Shown piece by piece: positions 43,487 through 51,388 of a stretch of DNA of 59,164 nucleotides (position 1 is its first letter; every line of letters begins with the position of its first letter). The DNA comes from an uncultured Lachnospiraceae bacterium (GTDB lineage: Bacteria; Bacillota; Clostridia; Lachnospirales; Lachnospiraceae). Under the pieces are notes generated by a model. The model ran no database searches. It had not been told where the DNA came from and was given only the letters and a program-made list of their open reading frames with translations. The stretch covers positions 228 through 59,391 of the forward strand of contig CAJTSL010000022.1 in NCBI GenBank assembly GCA_910578845.1, given 5' to 3'. The position numbers and the translations under genes are program-made.

Positions 43487-44554
43487 TTAAACATACGAAT
43501 ATTTTTCCAGCAAATCTACCATTTTCGCTGCTGCATGTCCATCTCCATAATACTGCGGACGGTCTTCTTTTGCTACTCTTTCCGCTGCTTTCGCAAAGGA
43601 AAGCGCCGCTTCTATGCTACCCTCACATTCCGGATTTACTTTCCATATCCACCCTGACTTTACCAGATCATCCCATACGTCCAAATCTACCATAAACAGG
43701 CATTTCGCCCCGGCAAAAGAAGATTCTTTGGAAACGCCGCCGGAATCGGTGACAATCAGCCTGGCTCTTTGCATAAGCGCAGTCATTTCCAGGTATCCGA
43801 CAGGTTCTATTATTTCTAAATGTTTAATGCTCATGATATCTTCCCACAAGCCATAATTTTTCAAGCACTTCTGTGTCCTTGGGTGCAGAGGACAGACGAT
43901 ATTCCCCTCTAATCTTCGGATCAGGCGGATAATGCTCTCCATTCTTTCTTTGCTCGCCGTATTCTCTTGTCTATGCCAGGTCATTAAAATGATATCTTCC
44001 TGTACTTTCTGGCTTTCTTTACCAGTCGATAGAAGAAACGTATCATACATGATATCACCCGTCAAAAACGCTTTTTCGCCCAACCCTTCTTTCTGTGCGC
44101 ATTCCACAGAAGCTTTATCAGAGCAAAATAAAATATCTGACAAATGATCCGTCACAACTCTATTGCTTTCTTCTGGGTTATCCTTATGGTAAGTCCTTAT
44201 TCCACCTTCGACATGCGCTGTCGGTATATTCAGTTTGGCTGCAACAAGCGCCCCTGCTAATGTAGTATCCGTATCCCCATATAAAATAATGAGCTGTGGC
44301 GCCAGTTTTATCAATTCCGTCTCCAAGCCAAGCATCGCCCTTGCCGTTATCTCCGCATGGCTCCCGCTTCCCACCTGCAAATTGGTATGGGATTGGGGAA
44401 TGCCCAATTCTTCAAAGAAAATGTCTGACAAATTAGCGTCATAGTGCTGCCCGCTATGGATGATACACTGCTCATAATTTCTTCTTTGCAACTCATGGTA
44501 CAAAGGAGCTAACTTAATAAACTGTGGTCTGTTTCCGACAATATGCACTATCAT
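43487..44554 (-). CDS. Non-hydrolysing UDP-GlcNAc-type 2-epimerase, WecB/WbpI-like
   Basis: About 355 residues. MIVHIVGNRPQFIKLAPLY, HSGQHYDANLSDIFFEEL, AHVEGGIRTYHKDNPEESNR, ILMTWHRQENTASKER and IVTDSGGVSKESSFAG are the WecB-family motifs (NRPQ replaces the common TRPE). WbpI inverts C2 of UDP-GlcNAc3NAcA to the manno form, so it fits the WbpB/WbpE set. ATG 44554 chosen; a TTG at 44566 would overlap the preceding stop (TTGA). Confidence 0.88.
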   Translation of the reverse strand: MIVHIVGNRPQFIKLAPLYHELQRRNYEQCIIHSGQHYDANLSDIFFEELGIPQSHTNLQVGSGSHAEITARAMLGLETELIKLAPQLIILYGDTDTTLAGALVAAKLNIPTAHVEGGIRTYHKDNPEESNRVVTDHLSDILFCSDKASVECAQKEGLGEKAFLTGDIMYDTFLLSTGKESQKVQEDIILMTWHRQENTASKERMESIIRLIRRLEGNIVCPLHPRTQKCLKNYGLWEDIMSIKHLEIIEPVGYLEMTALMQRARLIVTDSGGVSKESSFAGAKCLFMVDLDVWDDLVKSGWIWKVNPECEGSIEAALSFAKAAERVAKEDRPQYYGDGHAAAKMVDLLEKYSYV

Positions 44555-44562
44555 TATTTTTC

Positions 44563-45669
44563 TCAACTTTCTATATAATCTACAATCGGCTTCATCGCAG
44601 AATCCATGCTCACATTCTGCACGGCAAACTCCCGGATTATGTTCGCCACTGTTGTTTTATCTTTATTTTTCCGTTTTATGCCTTCATAGAACCGAATGAT
44701 TTCATCAATATCCACTTTCTCCGGACTATTAGGAAAATTCCTGACGTATGGATACGTCTCATCCAATACGTCTATTTCGCATCCCGTGATCAGAGGCATT
44801 CCCTTCGCAAGGCACTCTCTTGTCTTCAAGGCGGACAATTTCCCAAAGACCCCTTTCTTATATGTGCCAAAAGAAGCCAAAGCAATATCGCTTTTATCGT
44901 ACATCTCATCCAACTGCTGCCCGGAAAGAGTCGGATAAAATTTCACATATTCCTCTAAGCCATATTTCTGTGCCAACGACTGATAATGCATTTTCTCCGG
45001 CCCATCGCCAACCAGCAATAGCGAGACTGTATGCTTCCTGTCTTTCTTTTGATAGAAATCCCGCATGCCTTCGATGATTCTTTCATACCCATGATGGCTT
45101 TGCATATGCGCAACGCCAATCAACGTTATTTGATCCTCATCATACTTTCCTTCCACAAGCGTGATGTTCTCTATCTTAATCCCATTGATTGTCCGTATGG
45201 TCGGAACGCCAAAAATTTCTTTATCATCCGTATACGTCACAAACCGGTCAACATACTTTTTCAGCTTTCTGCGATAAAGTAATTCTTTTATATAAAACGG
45301 CCAGGCATCCCATTTGGCAAATTCATCTTTATCATACGGGTACGTAAATATTTCGACGATAATCTTACATTGCGGAAATCGCTCTTTTATCTTTTCCCAA
45401 AACTGCAAATACTTCCTATCCGCTACAGCACGGCGCACATAGATAAAATCCGGCTCTTTTAACTGAGCCATCGTCGCTTGATAACCTCTGCTTATGGAAG
45501 CAGTTGGGAACAATCCCCAAATCCTCTGCAATAGCGTCCTCTCAGGTGTTTGCACTTCCAGCTCTTCTATCTCATAATGCTTAGAAAACTCTTCTATCTG
45601 CATATCAATTTTTTTCCTGACACCTATAGACGAGCTTCCCTGAAAATGAATATAATATCCTTTTTTCAT
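44563..45669 (-). CDS. Family 4-like glycosyltransferase (GT-B)
   Basis: About 368 residues. N-terminal Gly-rich start (YYIHFQGSSSIGVRKKI), FIYVRRAVADRKYLQ, TLIGVAHMQSHHGYERIIEG, LLLVGDGPEKMHYQSLA and SDIALASFGTYKKGVFGK are GT4-like. ATG 45669 starts MKKGYY; the ATG at 45681 adds four residues (MGAR) that come from the palindromic repeat at 45674-45714 and is less likely. First gene after the structured gap at 45.7 kb; leads into the wecB/wbpB/wbpE run. Confidence 0.85.
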   Translation of the reverse strand: MKKGYYIHFQGSSSIGVRKKIDMQIEEFSKHYEIEELEVQTPERTLLQRIWGLFPTASISRGYQATMAQLKEPDFIYVRRAVADRKYLQFWEKIKERFPQCKIIVEIFTYPYDKDEFAKWDAWPFYIKELLYRRKLKKYVDRFVTYTDDKEIFGVPTIRTINGIKIENITLVEGKYDEDQITLIGVAHMQSHHGYERIIEGMRDFYQKKDRKHTVSLLLVGDGPEKMHYQSLAQKYGLEEYVKFYPTLSGQQLDEMYDKSDIALASFGTYKKGVFGKLSALKTRECLAKGMPLITGCEIDVLDETYPYVRNFPNSPEKVDIDEIIRFYEGIKRKNKDKTTVANIIREFAVQNVSMDSAMKPIVDYIES

Positions 45670-45673
45670 TCTA

Positions 45674-45809
45674 GCCCCCATACCGCTACTTCATAGCGGC
45701 ACAAATCTGTGCGGAGAATGCCCTATTTTGGGGGCATTCTCCAGTGTGAGACTTAGTACTTCTTAGCGAAACAGCCTCTGCTGTGAGCTTTAGAAGCACT
45801 TCTCACACT
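45674..45809. repeat. Structured intergenic element with consecutive hairpins
   Basis: Covers most of the gap between the deacetylase-like and GT4 genes. In order: CCGCTA/TAGCGG (45683-45688, 45694-45699), GCACA/TGTGC (45699-45703, 45708-45712), a perfect 11-bp stem GGAGAATGCCC/GGGCATTCTCC (45713-45723, 45732-45742) and a long stem AGTGTGAGA + AGTACTTCT with AGAAGCACT + TCTCACACT (45743-45763, 45792-45809) enclosing ACAGC/GCTGT. No U-run follows any stem. The first 40 bases match the element at 56157-56193. Confidence 0.6.
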
Positions 45810-45835
45810 AATCTCCAATTCTTACTCCCCGCCCT

Positions 45836-46600
45836 TTACTTCTCTTGCTGTGCGATCAGCTCCTCAATCTCAGTTCTTCTAAGCTCATCTCCTAAGTCGC
45901 GGAAGTTATCAAAAAGGGAATCATAGCGGTCTAATGCAGCATGCAACACCAACTCTTTCAATGTCTCTCGCAAATCCTGTTCCTGGCTTCTCCTATACCA
46001 AACAGGATGCGTCAGCACATGAAGCCTTGGATATGCTGCCTGCTCTATGATATCATCCACATTTTCGCGCCAATGCCGCCTTGAATCAGACACATACTTC
46101 ATTTGCTTAAAATAAATCTCATTATAGGAATTGATGACCCCTGGAAACTCTATATTAGCTGACAATACCTTCTCCGATGGACGGTGCATCGAAACGGTAT
46201 CCACTTTCTCACCAATCGCATTCGATAGTATTTCTATTTCGCGATTAACATATGCAATCATTTCTTCTTCATTAGAGATAGGATATTGCACTTCATCAAA
46301 ATGCAGGCCTATGTTGCCGCCGCTTCGTATGATCTTTCTCAGATATTCCCTGGATGCTTTGGAATGTATGTTATAAAAATCAGTAGATACCAGTACGTAA
46401 TACGTAGCATCGGCCTTTCCCTGGCAGACATCATTTTCAAATTCTGCCAGTAACGCCGCCTTTTCCAAATTCATGTCTACGTCATGGCGCAATATTACCG
46501 TTTTCTCAGATTCCTGCCAGTTCTTATAATTCTTAAACTGATACCCTTTATCGCTTAGCTTCTTTAGCATTGCTTCGTATGCTTCTAATGTAAACTTCAC
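45836..46600 (-). CDS. NodB-like polysaccharide deacetylase-type protein
   Basis: 254 residues. VILRHDVDMNLEKAALLAEF with His39-Asp40-x-Asp42, then GGNIGLHFDEVQYP, SMHRPS and VLTHPVWYR give the metal and catalytic positions of the NodB-homology fold, without signal peptide, so probably cytoplasmic and acting on an activated or lipid-linked sugar. GTG start, backed by AAGGAG at 46609-46614. It follows an LpxD-like gene by 12 bases, so the two may swap an acyl group on an amino-sugar. Deacetylase family membership is fairly sure; the substrate is unknown. Confidence 0.7.
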   Translation of the reverse strand: MKFTLEAYEAMLKKLSDKGYQFKNYKNWQESEKTVILRHDVDMNLEKAALLAEFENDVCQGKADATYYVLVSTDFYNIHSKASREYLRKIIRSGGNIGLHFDEVQYPISNEEEMIAYVNREIEILSNAIGEKVDTVSMHRPSEKVLSANIEFPGVINSYNEIYFKQMKYVSDSRRHWRENVDDIIEQAAYPRLHVLTHPVWYRRSQEQDLRETLKELVLHAALDRYDSLFDNFRDLGDELRRTEIEELIAQQEK

Positions 46601-46612
46601 TCTCGGCTCTCC

Positions 46613-47539
46613 TTATAGCTTTCCCTGTTGGCGGCTATCCCTCACCACTTTTGCCGGTAAGCCCATGACCACTTTATGATCTTCTACATCCTGTGTCACC
46701 ACAGAACCCATGCCGACAATGGAACCGCTTCCTATCTTGCTCTGATTCCGTATAATGCTGGATGATACATAGGCGTTGTCCCCTACCGTGACGCTGCCAA
46801 ATAGCTGCGCGCACACAATGGCTACATTTTCTCCGATATAATCATTATGTGCAATTAGCGTAGTCTGCGCTATTTTCGTGCCTTTCTTAATCACTGTATC
46901 ATCAATGGTCCCTCTGGTTATATTCGTATGTCCTCCGATGAAAACGTCATCTTCAATCACGACTCCGCCAAAGTGCTTATTCATCGTCTTGATGTGTCCC
47001 TCATCCTCACGATAGCCATATCCGTCTTCACCAATCGCCACAAGTGACTGGATAGTACAGTTCCTCCCTATCTCCACTCTGTTCCTAATGACTACATTAT
47101 CACCTATGGTCGTCCCATCGCCGATATATATTTCCCCTCTAATAGAGCAATTACATCCAATCTTTACATTTTCGCCTATGCGGACGTTTGGGCCAATTAC
47201 GCTTCCTTCCCCAATTGCAGGCTCATTTTCCTCTTCACCTGTTCCCCAGAACCTTTCTAAAATGGAGAAGAACGTCGCCTTTGAATTAGGAGAAATAATC
47301 TTAGCCTCCGCTTGTATTTCCACGCCTTCTTGCACAACGCAGATTGAAATATCCTTTGGCAATTCGATATCTGTTTTCTTGGCATTAATCCATGTAACCG
47401 TATTGTCCCGGTAATGGCTCAAAGAAGAAAACCCTATGACAGATGTCTCCCTGTCCCCTTCGACCATAAAAGGAATGCCTGCCGTATTCAAATACGCTTC
47501 GATCTGCCCTACATTTACTGGCTTTATTGTTTTCTCCAT
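46613..47539 (-). CDS. LpxD-like N-acyltransferase (left-handed beta-helix)
   Basis: 308 residues. N-terminal uridine-binding-like domain (VIGFSSLSHYRDNTVTWINA) then hexapeptide repeats (GEGSVIGPNVRIGENVKIGC...), KHFGGVVIEDDVFIGGHTNI and TTLIAHNDYIGENVAIVCAQ with the catalytic-type His, ending VTQDVEDHKVVMGLPAKVVR. This layout is that of LpxD and related UDP-amino-sugar N-acyltransferases. In a Gram-positive no lipid A is expected, so an amino-sugar N-acyl role in glycan synthesis is likely. It has its own candidate promoter upstream. Confidence 0.78.
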   Translation of the reverse strand: MEKTIKPVNVGQIEAYLNTAGIPFMVEGDRETSVIGFSSLSHYRDNTVTWINAKKTDIELPKDISICVVQEGVEIQAEAKIISPNSKATFFSILERFWGTGEEENEPAIGEGSVIGPNVRIGENVKIGCNCSIRGEIYIGDGTTIGDNVVIRNRVEIGRNCTIQSLVAIGEDGYGYREDEGHIKTMNKHFGGVVIEDDVFIGGHTNITRGTIDDTVIKKGTKIAQTTLIAHNDYIGENVAIVCAQLFGSVTVGDNAYVSSSIIRNQSKIGSGSIVGMGSVVTQDVEDHKVVMGLPAKVVRDSRQQGKL

Positions 47540-47600
47540 CTTTCCTATTCCCTATTTGACAATTAAGCCTTTCCATCAGTCCCTGTTTATACGCAACCTC

Positions 47601-47629
47601 AGTATAACAAACTTACCATAAAAAGACAA
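47601..47629 (-). promoter_or_regulatory. Candidate sigma-A promoter, extended -10
   Basis: Minus strand: -35 TTGTCT (47624-47629), 17-base spacer ending in TGT, -10 TATACT (47601-47606). Start near 47594, leader about 55 bases to the LpxD-like gene. It sits in the 117-base gap, just past the GT2 stop. Confidence 0.5.
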
Positions 47630-47656
47630 GTTTCGATATCCTCACCGCTTATCCCA

Positions 47657-48586
47657 TCACGGTGCTTGCCCCATTCTCCCCCACTTTTTATGGAAGAAAT
47701 CCCTTATGCCCCGGACTGTAGCTTTACACATATCCCGCTTTCCTTGTAAAAACCAAATGCCCAGCCATGCAAACCTGTTACAGAGATAATAGACAAAGAA
47801 AAGAGAAAACCTGCCTCTTCCCCGACATCCTTCCCGTAGGTGCAGACTGTTGCAAAGCAACCAGTTCCTGCTGATGTAATAGGCATTGGCAGGCTTTTCA
47901 TTCCCTTTTGTAGAGCCATTGACTTTATGATAGACAACGGCATCCGCCCGGTACCAGATCCCGATACCGTTCTTAGACGCCCTCATGCTATATTCCGTAT
48001 CTTCATAATAGAGGAAAAAACGCTCATCCAGAAATCCGTTCTCCTCAATAATCTCTTTCGATAAAAGCATAGCACATCCATTCGCAAACTCACATTCACC
48101 GTTTGTGTCATACTGTCCTTGGTCTGTTTCGTTTAATCCTCTCTGTGCCGCTTTGCGGATGATTGGGGAAAAGCTTCCCCCGGCACACCATACCGTATCT
48201 TTCTTATCGGCATATAAAACCTTCGGAACGATGATGCCCTTTGTCTCCTGATGATACCGTAACATCTTCCCAATCGCATCCGGCTCCACTTCCGTATCAT
48301 TATTCAAAAGCAGGAAATATTCTATTCCCTGTCCTATCGACCAGCGGATGCCCTCATTATTCGCCCTGGAAAATCCATAGTTGTCATCTAGCGGCAGAAT
48401 ATGCACCTGTAGGTTTTCCCCCCAGTTGGCATAAAGCGCCGCAAGCGAATCATCTGTCGAGGCATTGTCCACCACTACGATTTCTATTCTGCTACCTATC
48501 GTACTTCGCAGGATAGAGACAATGCATTTATCATTATACGCTTTCCCATTATAATTCACTAGTATAACGCTTATTTTTTCTTCCAT
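47657..48586 (-). CDS. Family 2 glycosyltransferase, rhamnosyltransferase-like
   Basis: 309 residues. ISVILVNYNGKAYNDKCIVS, IVVVDNASTDDSLAAL, YFLLLNNDTEVEPDAI and LDERFFLYYEDTEYSMRA are typical of the WbbL-like GT2 group. The start lies inside the 3' end of the upstream GT4 gene (16-base overlap) with AAGGAG five bases ahead of the ATG, so translation is coupled. Cytoplasmic; donor unknown. Confidence 0.9.
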   Translation of the reverse strand: MEEKISVILVNYNGKAYNDKCIVSILRSTIGSRIEIVVVDNASTDDSLAALYANWGENLQVHILPLDDNYGFSRANNEGIRWSIGQGIEYFLLLNNDTEVEPDAIGKMLRYHQETKGIIVPKVLYADKKDTVWCAGGSFSPIIRKAAQRGLNETDQGQYDTNGECEFANGCAMLLSKEIIEENGFLDERFFLYYEDTEYSMRASKNGIGIWYRADAVVYHKVNGSTKGNEKPANAYYISRNWLLCNSLHLREGCRGRGRFSLFFVYYLCNRFAWLGIWFLQGKRDMCKATVRGIRDFFHKKWGRMGQAP

Positions 48587-49842
48587 ACCGGCTCCTTTAG
48601 AAAATCCAGATATTTCTTAGCAATCCGTTCCGGCGCATATAATCCGAAATCCATGGTTCTTTGTCCTGTGTCTTCTTTTTCCTGCCCGCTTCGTCCTGGA
48701 TTTTCCTGTATATGCCCGCTTAGCTCCGGGACTTCCTGTACCCGTTCTTTCTGCCCTGACTTTGCCTCTGATGGTGCTCTTTGTCCTTCCGTTTTCTCCT
48801 CTGCTACAATCTTGTCAATCCATTCCTCAGCGTCATATGGATCCTCCACATAAATGGCTTTTCCTTGCGTAACTTCGGGTATAGACGCACATTTGGTCGT
48901 CACGACACGGCTTCCGAAAAACATCGCTTCGACCGGGGGCATCCCAAATCCTTCGAAGACGCTTGGGAACAAAAACGTATGGCAATTCTGATACAGTGCA
49001 TTCCGTTCCCGGTTACTGACATAACCTGTCAAAATAACCGTATCCTGCAAACCTTTCTCTCTGATCTGTCTCTTTAACGCTTCCGCCGCATTGCCGTTTA
49101 CGCCGCTGATCAACAATTTATCAGGCAGCTCCTCTTCCTTGCCCTGTACAAGATTGTTTTCTAGCCTTTTTGCCATGATCTCCATCATGGCGATTAAAGT
49201 CATCAAGTTTTTATGCGGTATCATCTGGCTGACAGTGTAGAAGTATTTTCCCCGCGTGATATGATATTTGTCCTGTAACGTCGCAAAATCCTCAGTTTCC
49301 TCTTTTTTCACCAGGATCGGATTATAGATGACTTCAATATCTTCCCTATGATATTTCTCTATGATGTCTGACCTGACCCAATCGGATATCGCCACAATCC
49401 TTGCCGCATTGATGATATCCATTCTCCAACAGAGCCTGGAATATGCCACTTCATGGAATGGATGGTACTGTGGGTAGTGGAACGCCTGCAAATCATGGAT
49501 GACACAAGTATAACAAATGCCCCCGTTCAGCCACGGCTTGCAATATACAGGCTCGAAACATTTCCGGAAGCCATGGCGGCGAAGCAGTCTGTTCTGGCAG
49601 AGATTCTGCCATAGGATCCGTTTTGCTATACCTGCTGATTCGATTTTCACACGCAGAAGATGGAATCGCCTGTCTTTCTCGTATTCCCGGAAAGTATCTG
49701 CATTATCCAGTGATACCAATAGCGTAAAGTCAAAATCCTCATCCAGCTTCTTCAGGCCGTCTAACAGATTCCTGATATAAGATTCCGTCCCCCCGACTTT
49801 CCCGGGACGGAGCCACAACAAATCAATCGCAATCTTTTCCAT
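48571..49842 (-). CDS. Family 4 glycosyltransferase with hydrophilic C-terminal insertion
   Basis: 423 residues. IAIDLLWLRPGKVGGTESYI at the N-terminus, YFYTVSQMIPHKNLMTLIAM, VILTGYVSNRERNALYQNCH and FLFPSVFEGFGMPPVEAMFF (E-x7-E type) are GT4. Residues about 346-396 are a low-complexity, Gln/Glu/Ser/Gly-rich stretch (SGQKERVQEVPELSGHIQEN and similar half-repeats) inserted just before the normal last helix (APERIAKKYLDFL). It is probably disordered. Donor unknown; co-transcribed with the GT2. Confidence 0.88.
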   Translation of the reverse strand: MEKIAIDLLWLRPGKVGGTESYIRNLLDGLKKLDEDFDFTLLVSLDNADTFREYEKDRRFHLLRVKIESAGIAKRILWQNLCQNRLLRRHGFRKCFEPVYCKPWLNGGICYTCVIHDLQAFHYPQYHPFHEVAYSRLCWRMDIINAARIVAISDWVRSDIIEKYHREDIEVIYNPILVKKEETEDFATLQDKYHITRGKYFYTVSQMIPHKNLMTLIAMMEIMAKRLENNLVQGKEEELPDKLLISGVNGNAAEALKRQIREKGLQDTVILTGYVSNRERNALYQNCHTFLFPSVFEGFGMPPVEAMFFGSRVVTTKCASIPEVTQGKAIYVEDPYDAEEWIDKIVAEEKTEGQRAPSEAKSGQKERVQEVPELSGHIQENPGRSGQEKEDTGQRTMDFGLYAPERIAKKYLDFLKEPVWKKK

Positions 49843-49858
49843 CCTTCATTTTCCTATC

Positions 49859-50851
49859 TTATTTTCCAAACAAAACTTTCCTACACCACGCCGAACATTC
49901 TATGATCCGCGCAATGCCAGTGCAGACCCCTGCGACCGTAAATGCCAGCAAAACCGATGATGCTGCTACCAGATAGGCGGATTCTAACTTGTCCAAATAT
50001 ACGACATAATCTATGAAAAAGCCGTGCAGCACGTAGATTGCCAGTGAATACTTCCCAAACAGGCACAATACCGTATGCAAACGATTCTGTTCCCAGATTT
50101 TCTGTGCTTTACAACAGATTACGATCACACATACGGACAATACGATTTTCAGTACCTGTGTCGTCCAGTTAGTATCATGAAATACAAACGACGGGAAAAG
50201 GAACAGATAGACAAGCATAGAACCCGCTGCCAGCCATTCGCTCTCCATCACATCTGCAAGCTCTTTATGCCCCACAATGATAACCGCGAGGAAATAAGGG
50301 ATTGCATAGCTTAACATATTAATGACAAATGGCTGCCTTGTCACAAATGCCAGTATAACGGCTATTACTTCCAGGAGAGCGCATAACAGCATGTCTGGTA
50401 GCAAGCCGGATCTTAGCCCCCCCCTCCTCAATTTCCGCTGCAAAAGCCAATAACCGTAATGCATCACTTTCAAACCAAATAATACCGGGAAAAACCATAA
50501 CCCGGTCTGTGTATATCCCAAGAGCTGTAACCCGAAATTCTTAAGATCCATCGCCCATAACTGTCCCGACATCACTTCATATAAAATGCTCCAACTGACA
50601 TAGGGAAGCAATAATCCTCCGGCTCTTTTGCACAGCATCTTCCATTCTTGGCTCTCATATTTATCCCGGTTCTGTTCTTCTAGATAAGCGGAGATAAACA
50701 TTAAGAGCGGCATATGGAAAGAATAAATCACATTGCAAAGGAGATATCCCCCCGCTACATCGGTAAGGCTATGCCCGGCAACTACTGCCACGATCGCCAG
50801 TCCCTTTAGGAAATCCATATAAGCGTTTCTTTTGCCGTCAGCCATTTTCAT
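49859..50851 (-). CDS. Acyltransferase family 3 membrane protein
   Basis: 330 residues, about ten membrane spans. NAYMDFLKGLAIVAVVAGHS has the first-helix His; FHMPLLMFISAYLEE and YSLAIYVLHGFFIDYVVYL match family 3 (OafA/WecH-like). AGGAG precedes the ATG at 50851 (a second ATG is at 50845). Sits between a palindromic repeat and a GT4; likely O-acetylates the glycan. Confidence 0.85.
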   Translation of the reverse strand: MKMADGKRNAYMDFLKGLAIVAVVAGHSLTDVAGGYLLCNVIYSFHMPLLMFISAYLEEQNRDKYESQEWKMLCKRAGGLLLPYVSWSILYEVMSGQLWAMDLKNFGLQLLGYTQTGLWFFPVLFGLKVMHYGYWLLQRKLRRGGLRSGLLPDMLLCALLEVIAVILAFVTRQPFVINMLSYAIPYFLAVIIVGHKELADVMESEWLAAGSMLVYLFLFPSFVFHDTNWTTQVLKIVLSVCVIVICCKAQKIWEQNRLHTVLCLFGKYSLAIYVLHGFFIDYVVYLDKLESAYLVAASSVLLAFTVAGVCTGIARIIECSAWCRKVLFGK

Positions 50852-50866
50852 ACTTCTCCTTTATTC

Positions 50867-50981
50867 CCGCGGGCAACGAGCCAAGTGGCTGCTTGCAGAC
50901 ATTTGGCAACTGCCGCGAGGGTCAAATACCCCGCTGCTCTACAGCGCTGCAAGTTTGATACCCCGTTGCTTGCAGCGGGGT
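50867..50981. repeat. GC-rich palindromic repeat reaching into the DUF2304 gene
   Basis: Contains AGCCAAGTGGCT (inverted), direct repeats GTCAAATACCCCGCTGC (50921-50937) and GTTTGATACCCCGTTGC (50953-50969), and a hairpin ACCCCGTTG/CAGCGGGGT (50960-50981). It is more GC-rich than its surroundings. It fills the gap between the acyltransferase and DUF2304 genes and encodes the last 19 residues of the latter. Confidence 0.55.
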
Positions 50982-51359
50982 CTTTGATTTATCCTGCTGC
51001 TCCTCTATGCTTGTCTCCAACTCCCGGATCCGCTTATCCAATATCCCGATTTCCTGCACAAGCGTCCTGATCTTCATATTCTGCCTAGAGGCAATGGACG
51101 TTAACGCCATTAAGATCATAAGCATGAAAGCGATGCACATGATAAAGAGTCCATTCATATTGTCTTCTATGCCGAATATATGAATAATCCGCACCAAAAG
51201 CTCCGGGATGACAACCAAAACCCCCATCACCGCTCCCGCCAGCAGCCAGAGCAGCGTATATTTCAAATTCAATGCGCGCTGTTTCAGAAAATATAGGATA
51301 ATGATGAAATAGCAAAGCACCGCTATGATCAGCGTAACTCGTAATGTTGAAGGAATCAT
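50922..51359 (-). CDS. DUF2304 membrane protein
   Basis: 145 residues: three hydrophobic segments (about 8-25, 33-55, 65-90) then a coiled-coil-like stretch (EIGILDKRIRELETSIEEQQ). This is the DUF2304 small protein that regularly accompanies DPM1-like GT2 genes, as here. It probably anchors or assists the transferase. The final 19 residues (TPLQATGYQTCSAVEQRGI) come from a palindromic repeat and are not family sequence. Confidence 0.85.
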   Translation of the reverse strand: MIPSTLRVTLIIAVLCYFIIILYFLKQRALNLKYTLLWLLAGAVMGVLVVIPELLVRIIHIFGIEDNMNGLFIMCIAFMLMILMALTSIASRQNMKIRTLVQEIGILDKRIRELETSIEEQQDKSKTPLQATGYQTCSAVEQRGI

Positions 51360-51388
51360 CTCTATCTTCCAGCTCCTCTCAAAACCTG

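Noticed and set aside
45674..45809. Intrinsic terminator or T-box type riboswitch
   Set aside because: Stems are strong but none is followed by a U-run, and no T-box or other known riboswitch motif is visible.
46613..47539. LpxD of lipid A synthesis
   Set aside because: No other lipid A genes are present and the setting is Gram-positive-like; treated as an LpxD-fold glycan enzyme.
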